DNA of 12,395 nt from Mageeibacillus sp. UBA1193. Lineage in GTDB: Bacteria; Bacillota; Clostridia; Saccharofermentanales; Saccharofermentanaceae. Positions 7,351 to 12,395 of the stretch are shown piece after piece. The translations under genes and the position numbers were made by a program. Position 1 is the stretch's first letter, and every line of letters starts with the position of its first letter. The notes below the pieces were generated by a model. The model was given only the letters and a program-made list of their open reading frames with translations. It was not told the DNA's origin and made no database searches. The stretch spans positions 10,614-23,008 of the forward strand of contig DBYF01000007.1 of assembly GCA_002310155.1 (NCBI GenBank). The letters run 5' to 3'.

Positions 7351-7385
7351 AAAAAACAGGCGGGTCCTTCACCCGCCTGTTTTTT
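7351..7385 (+). terminator. Strong intrinsic terminator / attenuator between chvE and mmsA
   Basis: A perfect 15-bp stem with a 5-nt loop CCTTC: the left arm runs from an A6 tract through ACAGGCGGGT (7351-7365), and the right arm is ACCCGCCTGT then T6 (7371-7385). Because the A-tract mirrors the T-tract, it could work on both strands. Placed 17 bp after chvE and within the transporter operon, it should let only part of transcription reach mmsA, giving excess binding protein over ATPase and permease. Confidence 0.95.
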
Positions 7386-7417
7386 GGGGCGGGAGTCCCA
7401 TGATACTAGACACAAAG

Positions 7418-7423
7418 AGGAGG
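7418..7423 (+). promoter_or_regulatory. Ribosome binding site of mmsA
   Basis: AGGAGG lies 7 nt before ATG 7431, an ideal distance, and fixes the start. No convincing promoter is visible between the terminator and this site, so mmsA is probably expressed by read-through from chvE. Confidence 0.85.
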
Positions 7424-7430
7424 CGCATTA

Positions 7431-9023
7431 ATGTCAGAAGTTTTGCTTGAAATGAACCATATAACCAAAACTTTTCCGGGCGTAAAAGCACTTGATGATG
7501 TAAACCTTCGAGTTGAGGAAGGAGAGATCCATGCGATCGTCGGAGAGAATGGCGCGGGAAAATCCACGCTGATGAACGTGCTTAGTGGCATTTACCCATT
7601 CGGCTCCTATGAAGGTTCTATCATTTACGATGGCGAAATATGCAAATTCCATAATATTAAGGATTCAGAGAAAAAAGGAATCGTCATCATCCATCAGGAA
7701 CTCGCTCTTCTCCCTAATATGACTATCGGCGAGAATATGTTTCTCGGTAATGAGCGGGGAAGTAAATACTGTATTGATTGGAACAAAACCTATTCGGAGG
7801 CAGATAAATACCTTGAGATGGTAGGCCTTACAGATTCATCGAAAACACTTGTAAAGGATATCGGAACAGGTAAGCAGCAGCTCGTTGAAATCGCAAAAGC
7901 TTTGGCTAAGAATGCCAGACTGCTTATCCTGGATGAACCGACATCTTCACTGAACGAAAAGGACTCAAAGGCGCTTCTTGATCTTATGAAAGAATTCAAG
8001 GCGCAGGGAATGACGATGATCATCATTTCCCACAAATTAAACGAAGTATCCTATGTCGCAGACAAGATCACGGTAGTTCGAGACGGTTCGACGATCATGA
8101 CGCTTGATTGCGAGAAAGACGAAATATCTGAAGACACTATCATCAAAGCCATGGTTAACCGCGAGATGACGGACCGTTTCCCGAAACGTAAAAACGTCAA
8201 TATCGGTGATGTAATGATGGAGGTAAACAACTGGACCGTATATCATCCGGAATTTACTTCCCGTAAAGTGGTAGATGATGTATCTATAAATGTAAGAGAA
8301 GGCGAGGTAGTCGGTATCTACGGCCTTATGGGTGCAGGACGTACGGAACTTGCGATGAGCATTTTTGGCCGTTCCTATGGATTAGGTATCAGCGGAACGC
8401 TGAAAATAGCAGGTAAAGAGGTCGTCCTGAAAAGTCCCAAACAGGCTATTCGTCATAAACTGGCATATGTTACTGAGGACCGGAAAGGTAATGGCCTTAT
8501 CCTTTCCAATTCCATTAAACAGAATACATCTCTTGCAAATCTTAAAGCTCTTACTGTAAAGGATGAAGCGGCTGACAGGCGTTCTCATATTCCGAAACTT
8601 GTTATCGATAAAGATAAAGAATATGAGGTTGCGTCCGAATATGTTGACAAGCTGAAGACCAAGACGCCATCTGTCGAACAGCTGGTCGGAAATCTTTCAG
8701 GTGGTAACCAGCAGAAAGTTCTTCTGGCGAAGTGGATGTTTGCAGATCCGGATATCCTGATCCTGGATGAGCCTACAAGGGGTATTGATGTTGGCGCGAA
8801 ATATGAGATCTACTGTATCATTAACGATCTTGTGGCTGCCGGTAAATCCGTAATCATGATTTCTTCCGAACTCCCTGAGGTCATCGGAATGAGTGATCGA
8901 ATCTATGTTATGAATGAAGCAAAGATCGTTGGAGAGATCCCTGCTTCAGAAGCAACCCAAAACAATATAATGGCTTGCATCGTCAAGTCCGGAAAGGAGG
9001 CTGATGGTATTGCAAACGAGTAA
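7431..9023 (+). CDS. mmsA: Sugar ABC transporter ATPase, two fused nucleotide-binding domains
   Basis: This 530-residue cytoplasmic ATPase powers the importer and belongs to the MglA/XylG/GguA (carbohydrate uptake class 2) group. NBD1: Walker A GENGAGKST (38-46), Q-loop Gln89, a signature region reading DIGTGKQQLVEIAKAL (143-158) instead of LSGGQ, Walker B LLILDEP (164-170) with Glu169, and H-loop His201. NBD2: Walker A GLMGAGRTE (298-306) with Arg304 in place of Lys, a canonical signature LSGGNQQ (422-428), Walker B DILILDEPTRG (441-451), and Ser479 where the H-loop His would be. This asymmetry is normal for the family: one site is full and the other degenerate. The IGTGKQQ form of the NBD1 signature resembles that of GguA/MmsA proteins, agreeing with the ChvE-like partner. 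It overlaps permease 1 by up to 20 nt. Length is typical. Confidence 0.95.
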   Translation: MSEVLLEMNHITKTFPGVKALDDVNLRVEEGEIHAIVGENGAGKSTLMNVLSGIYPFGSYEGSIIYDGEICKFHNIKDSEKKGIVIIHQELALLPNMTIGENMFLGNERGSKYCIDWNKTYSEADKYLEMVGLTDSSKTLVKDIGTGKQQLVEIAKALAKNARLLILDEPTSSLNEKDSKALLDLMKEFKAQGMTMIIISHKLNEVSYVADKITVVRDGSTIMTLDCEKDEISEDTIIKAMVNREMTDRFPKRKNVNIGDVMMEVNNWTVYHPEFTSRKVVDDVSINVREGEVVGIYGLMGAGRTELAMSIFGRSYGLGISGTLKIAGKEVVLKSPKQAIRHKLAYVTEDRKGNGLILSNSIKQNTSLANLKALTVKDEAADRRSHIPKLVIDKDKEYEVASEYVDKLKTKTPSVEQLVGNLSGGNQQKVLLAKWMFADPDILILDEPTRGIDVGAKYEIYCIINDLVAAGKSVIMISSELPEVIGMSDRIYVMNEAKIVGEIPASEATQNNIMACIVKSGKEADGIANE

Positions 9024-10296
9024 CACTGCTCAGAGTTCGAGCGCCGCTCCTAACAAGTTTATTAGCTTCTTAAGAAAACATCATGTTTTTAATAAAGTTC
9101 GTGCGTTCCTGCAAAAATACATGATGCTTATCGCGCTGATCGCTGTTGTCATATTCTTTTCTTTTCAGAAAGACGGCGCTATTCTTTTCCCGCAGAATAT
9201 CAACAACCTTATTCAAACGAATGCTTATGTTTTCGTACTTGCAACAGGTATGCTCCTTTGTATCCTCACCGGCGGAAATATCGACCTTGCCGTAGGATCT
9301 GTCGTCTGTTTTGCAGGCGGTGTCGGTGCCATCATGATGGATCGTTCAATTCCGTGGCCGGTTGCGGTAGTCGCCATGCTGGTCATTGGTCTTCTTGTTG
9401 GGATATGGCAGGGATTCTGGATCGCGTATGTAAACGTTCCTCCGTTCATTGCCACACTTGCCGGAATGCTTGCTTTCCGTGGACTATCCAACGTTGTTAT
9501 GGGCGGCTTTGCCTATGATATCACGGACCAGAATTTCCTAAATATCTTCGGAGGCAAAGAAAACTGTTATGTGCCTGATTTCTTCGCAAATATAGGACCG
9601 GAGATAAAAGGGGAAAATGGAGTTGTCCTCAATAAGTTCTGCCTTGCCGTCGGTATCGCTTTTGTTATCGCACTTGTCATCTATACGATCCTGCATCGTA
9701 TCCACCTTAAGAAAAACGGATATAAACTGCAGCCGATCGTATCTGTCATAATCAAGACAACATGTATTTCGGCGGCACTCCTGTGGCTGTTCTACAAACT
9801 GGCATGCCATAAGGGCATTCTGACACCCCTTATCTGGATCGGCCTCGTTCTTGCGATATTTGCGTATATCACAACGAAGACCACTTTCGGGCGTAACCTT
9901 TACGCTGTAGGCGGTAATGAGAAGGCGGCAAGACTTTCCGGTGTAAACACCAGGATGGTCAAATTTAAGGCGTATGTAATGATGGGACTTCTTGCCGGAT
10001 TTGCCGGTGTCCTCAATATTGCCCGATTTGTTGGTGCTAAGCCGTCATATGGTAAACAGTATGAGATGGATGCTATCGCAGCATGCTTTATCGGTGGCGC
10101 ATCCGCATATGGCGGAACCGGAACGGTCGGTGGTGTCATTATCGGTGCTCTTCTCGTTGGTGTAATCAACAAGGGAATGGATATCATGGGAACAAGTGCA
10201 AACTACAAACTGGTTGTCAAAGGACTTGTACTGCTTCTGGCTGTTTTCTTTGATGTCATTATGAAGATGCGTAAGAAGGGAGGTGCCGAAGAATGA
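9004..10296 (+). CDS. mmsB: Sugar ABC transporter permease 1 (MmsB/XylH type)
   Basis: This 430-residue membrane protein forms part of the sugar channel (BPD_transp_2, XylH/GguB-like). A polar N-terminus is followed by about ten hydrophobic segments, including 41-54, 73-88, 118-142, 210-229, 246-266, 274-291, 322-342 and 403-420. Family motifs are LTGGNIDLAVGS (88-99), PPFIATLAG (146-154), the cytoplasmic coupling segment FGRNLYAVGGNEKAARLSGV (295-314) and IGGASAYGGTGTVGG (363-377). The central hydrophilic and extra membrane part (about 168-270) matches the longer XylH-like branch, compared with the shorter RbsC type. The start is uncertain: AGGAGG (8995-9000) is only 3 nt before ATG 9004 but 9 nt before an in-frame TTG at 9010, so the TTG may be used. 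Either start overlaps mmsA. It is followed by a related permease gene with a 4-nt overlap. Confidence 0.93.
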   Translation: MVLQTSNTAQSSSAAPNKFISFLRKHHVFNKVRAFLQKYMMLIALIAVVIFFSFQKDGAILFPQNINNLIQTNAYVFVLATGMLLCILTGGNIDLAVGSVVCFAGGVGAIMMDRSIPWPVAVVAMLVIGLLVGIWQGFWIAYVNVPPFIATLAGMLAFRGLSNVVMGGFAYDITDQNFLNIFGGKENCYVPDFFANIGPEIKGENGVVLNKFCLAVGIAFVIALVIYTILHRIHLKKNGYKLQPIVSVIIKTTCISAALLWLFYKLACHKGILTPLIWIGLVLAIFAYITTKTTFGRNLYAVGGNEKAARLSGVNTRMVKFKAYVMMGLLAGFAGVLNIARFVGAKPSYGKQYEMDAIAACFIGGASAYGGTGTVGGVIIGALLVGVINKGMDIMGTSANYKLVVKGLVLLLAVFFDVIMKMRKKGGAEE

Positions 10297-11537
10297 ATAC
10301 ATCCGGTGCGAAAAAAGCTCTGAAGAAGAATTCAATGGTCTTAATTCTCTTCTTCGTTTATATTTTCTTTGTTATCATGACCAGGGGTGAGATATTCTCT
10401 GCATCCAACTTTACATCACTCATTTCTCAGAATGCATATGTATTTGTTCTAGGAACCGGTATGCTGATGTGTATGCTGACCGGTGGTAACATCGATCTTT
10501 CTGTCGGTTCGTTTGTCTGCATGGCCGGTGCGGTGTTCGGAGTACTATCTGTAAACGCTCACCTCAGTACGCCAATTGCTTTGCTGCTCATATTCGGCCT
10601 TGGTATCGTTTATGGTATTGTTCTCGGTTTCCTGATCGCCTATCTCAATATCCCGCCGTGGATCGCCACTCTTGCAGGATACCTTGCATTTAGAGGCGCA
10701 GGTACAGAAATACTCAATGCTTCTTCGAGAACCAGTGCAATTACAGGTTTTCCGTCGTCATTCCTGAAACTGTTCTCCGGTAAAGTTGCAAAATCTGCCC
10801 CAGAATCGATAAGCTACAGCTGTCTGGTCATCGGAATACTGTGTATTATTGTTGTTATTCTGATGAACTTTTTGACAAGATACGGCAAGCTCAAAAAAGG
10901 ATACGAAGCAGATTCACTTCTGTACGTTATTCTCAAGAGTGTGCTGGAGGCTGCGGTGATCGGACTCATTACCTACAAACTCGCGAAAGACGGCGGTATC
11001 CCGGTCGTATTGATCTGGGTCGTTGCGATTCTCCTGATCTATAATTTCGTCTGCGAGAAAACAGTCATCGGACGTCGTTTTATGGCGGTCGGCGGCAATT
11101 CTGAGACGGCCCGTCTTTCGGGTATCAACAACAAGCATGTTATGTTTGGTGCTTACCTCAACATGTCTATACTGAGTGTTATTGCTTCCCTTATGATGGT
11201 CGCAAGATTCCAGTCCGCGAATTCCGGTGCAGGTGTTAACTTCGAGATGGATGCGATTTCGGCCTGCGTGGTCGGTGGTGTTTCTGCCTATGGCGGATCC
11301 GGAACAGTGTTCGGAATGGTAATCGGTGCAACTCTCATCGGTGTCATCAATCTGGGCATGTCGCTTATCTGCAGCAAGTTTAATCTTAACCAGGACTGGC
11401 AGCAGGTAGTAAAAGGCGTAGTCCTTCTGGCAGCGGTTGTCTTCGATATTGTGTCGAAGTCAGATATGAAGTGGTCTTCGTTATTCCGTCGAAGAAAAAA
11501 TATAAAAGATTTTTCGAAAGAGAATAGTCCTTCCTGA
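10293..11537 (+). CDS. mmsB: Sugar ABC transporter permease 2, paralogue of permease 1
   Basis: This 414-residue membrane protein has the same fold and motif order as permease 1: AYVFVLGTGMLMCMLTGGNI (48-67), PPWIATLAG (121-129), IGRRFMAVGGNSETARLSGI (259-278), EMDAISACVVGGVSAYGGSG (318-337) and a closing hydrophobic helix near 372-388. It differs in having a shorter N-terminus (by about 26 residues), a different loop at about 138-175, and a basic C-terminal tail (RRRKNIKDFSK) not seen in permease 1. The ATGA overlap with permease 1 and GGAGG (10279-10283) 9 nt before the ATG support coupled translation. It keeps the ATPase-coupling segment, so it looks functional rather than decaying. The likely role is the second half of a heterodimeric channel; alternatively each permease forms its own homodimer with the shared ATPase. 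Long-stem terminator follows. Confidence 0.93.
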   Translation: MNTSGAKKALKKNSMVLILFFVYIFFVIMTRGEIFSASNFTSLISQNAYVFVLGTGMLMCMLTGGNIDLSVGSFVCMAGAVFGVLSVNAHLSTPIALLLIFGLGIVYGIVLGFLIAYLNIPPWIATLAGYLAFRGAGTEILNASSRTSAITGFPSSFLKLFSGKVAKSAPESISYSCLVIGILCIIVVILMNFLTRYGKLKKGYEADSLLYVILKSVLEAAVIGLITYKLAKDGGIPVVLIWVVAILLIYNFVCEKTVIGRRFMAVGGNSETARLSGINNKHVMFGAYLNMSILSVIASLMMVARFQSANSGAGVNFEMDAISACVVGGVSAYGGSGTVFGMVIGATLIGVINLGMSLICSKFNLNQDWQQVVKGVVLLAAVVFDIVSKSDMKWSSLFRRRKNIKDFSKENSPS

Positions 11538-11565
11538 ACGGGATAAACTATGTCCCCATATCCCG

Positions 11566-11628
11566 AGCGAGATACTGCTCCCGATCACTGATTTTTCGGT
11601 GATGGCGAGTGGTATTTCGCTTTTCTTT
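11566..11628 (+). terminator. Long-stem intrinsic terminator ending the transporter operon
   Basis: AGCGAGATAC (11566-11575) pairs with GTATTTCGCT (11612-11621) with one G-U. Inside it TGCTC pairs with GAGTG (11607-11611, two G-U), then after small mismatches ATCACTG (11584-11590) pairs with CGGTGAT (11597-11603) around an ATTTTT loop. TTTTCTTT follows (11621-11628). A separate 7-bp repeat CGGGATA (11539-11545) and TATCCCG (11559-11565) lies just upstream. Confidence 0.8.
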
Positions 11629-11656
11629 ATATAAGTGTAGAATGACTTTTTTCTTG

Positions 11657-11665
11657 TGATACAAT
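11657..11665 (+). promoter_or_regulatory. Extended -10 promoter for the glycosyltransferase gene
   Basis: TGATACAAT is an extended -10 (TG, one base, TACAAT with 5/6 match). No clear -35 is present, which extended -10 promoters can tolerate. It lies after the terminator and about 35 bp before the start codon, so the next gene is probably a separate transcription unit. Confidence 0.6.
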
Positions 11666-11700
11666 AGATAAGATACGAAAAGAGAAAAGAGGAACGGCTC

Positions 11701-12395
11701 ATGGACCTTTCAGTGGTCATGCCGGCGTATAACGAAGGCGAACACATATACAACAATCTTTTGGAAACGGATCGGATCATATCCGGATTCTGCGACTCTT
11801 TTGAAATCGTTTGTGTCGATGATGGAAGTCGTGACAATACGAAAACTGAAATCGAACGGGCCGCCAAAGAGTGTTCCCGTATTCGAATGATCTCCTATAC
11901 ACCGAACGGCGGAAAAGGCCATGCCATCAAGACCGGCGTACTCGCGGCCAAGGGTGACCGCATCGGGTTCCTCGATTCGGACCTCGATCTGTCCCCGGAT
12001 CACTTCAAGGATTTCCTCTCCCACATGGATCAGGAGAAGGCCGATGTCGTCATCGGATCGAAGATGCATAAGGAATCCCAGCTGGAGTATCCGTTCATCA
12101 GAAAGTTCGTCAGCTTTGGATACTATGTCATGCTGCGAGTGCTTTTCCATCTGAAAGTTCATGACACCCAGACGGGCGTCAAGGTATACCGCGGCGATCT
12201 TCTGAAGGAGATCGTTCCGGATGTCATCACCAAGGGTTTCGCATACGATATCGAACTCCTCGCGGTCGCAAACGAGATGGGCGCGAAGATCATCGAGCGG
12301 CCGATCCGTCTGGTATTTACCAGAGAAGGCGGATTCTCACGTATTCACATGAAGGATATCATTCAGGTATTCAAGGACACGTTCAAGATCAAGAA
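11701..12395 (+). CDS. Family-2 glycosyltransferase, dolichyl-phosphate-mannose-synthase-like (3' end outside the window)
   Basis: ATG 11701 opens frame 1, which stays open to the window edge (231 complete codons). AGAGGAA (11688-11694) gives a good ribosome site. The GT-A domain is clear: VVMPAYNE (5-12), VDDGSRDNT (39-47), NGGKGHAIKTG (69-79), the metal/nucleotide DxD-type DSDLD (92-96), then DTQTGVKVYR (155-164) and AYDIELL (181-187). This pattern is typical of enzymes that transfer a sugar from a nucleotide donor to a lipid phosphate such as undecaprenyl phosphate, usually for cell-envelope glycans. Whether a membrane anchor follows cannot be seen. It has its own promoter behind a strong terminator and, like ppk1, is GC-richer than the sensor genes (31/60 in nt 12181-12240, hand count), so it is probably chromosomal backbone unrelated to sugar uptake. 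Confidence 0.9.
   Translation, partial: MDLSVVMPAYNEGEHIYNNLLETDRIISGFCDSFEIVCVDDGSRDNTKTEIERAAKECSRIRMISYTPNGGKGHAIKTGVLAAKGDRIGFLDSDLDLSPDHFKDFLSHMDQEKADVVIGSKMHKESQLEYPFIRKFVSFGYYVMLRVLFHLKVHDTQTGVKVYRGDLLKEIVPDVITKGFAYDIELLAVANEMGAKIIERPIRLVFTREGGFSRIHMKDIIQVFKDTFKIK

Noticed and set aside
7386..7417. Separate promoter for mmsA after the terminator
   Set aside because: The best -10-like string (GATACT, 7402-7407) has no -35 and no extended -10 TG; read-through explains expression more simply.
8328..8350. Loss of Walker A lysine in the second ATPase domain (Arg304) as a sign of a broken gene
   Set aside because: Arg at this place and Ser at the second H-loop are normal in the RbsA/MglA/XylG family.
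11710..12162. Minus-strand open frame opposite the glycosyltransferase
   Set aside because: The plus frame carries all family-2 glycosyltransferase motifs; the opposite frame has no motif or ribosome site.
1..12395. CRISPR arrays, tRNA or rRNA genes, insertion sequences, toxin-antitoxin or defence genes
   Set aside because: No regularly spaced repeats, cloverleaf structure, transposase motifs or such protein families were seen; gaps between genes are at most about 165 bp.

Overview
The window is a sugar sensing-and-uptake locus from a bacterium that looks like an anaerobic Bacillota of class Clostridia. The signs are lipoprotein-anchored binding proteins, strong AGGAGG ribosome sites, a LytS/YesN-type two-component pair beside a sugar ABC transporter, and AraC-type output. 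I cannot name genus or species. Two genes are cut by the window edges: the 3' end of ppk1 (polyphosphate kinase) on the left and the 5' part of a family-2 glycosyltransferase on the right. Everything recognised is on the + strand.

Left block (771-6040): four tightly overlapping genes form a signalling operon. They are a membrane-anchored periplasmic-binding-protein-like sensor, a LytS/YesM-type histidine kinase, a YesN-type response regulator with an AraC DNA-binding domain, and a XylF-like xylose-type binding lipoprotein. Overlaps are 14, 13 and 4 nt. The operon begins 23 bp after ppk1; a candidate promoter lies inside the ppk1 3' end. The closest described parallel I know is the XylFII-LytS-YesN three-component system that controls xylose transport in Clostridium beijerinckii. 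Here two binding proteins, not one, bracket the kinase/regulator pair.

Middle (6041-6202): a 162-bp AT-rich leader contains candidate promoters, a direct repeat 41 bp apart and two perfect dyads. It is the obvious place for the regulator to act.

Right block (6203-11537): a ChvE/multiple-monosaccharide-type ABC importer. It consists of an abundant-looking ChvE-like binding lipoprotein, a strong intrinsic terminator acting as an attenuator, a double-domain ATPase (mmsA/gguA type), and then two different permease genes (mmsB type) in tandem. Related operons usually have one permease, so a heterodimeric channel is the most interesting possibility. A long-stem terminator closes the operon.

Inferred working model: an outside sugar is sensed by the anchored binding protein and/or the XylF-like lipoprotein. 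The histidine kinase phosphorylates the AraC-type regulator, which switches on chvE-mmsA-mmsB1-mmsB2. The glycosyltransferase at the end has its own promoter and is probably unrelated. I found no RNA genes, CRISPR, insertion sequences or phage genes.
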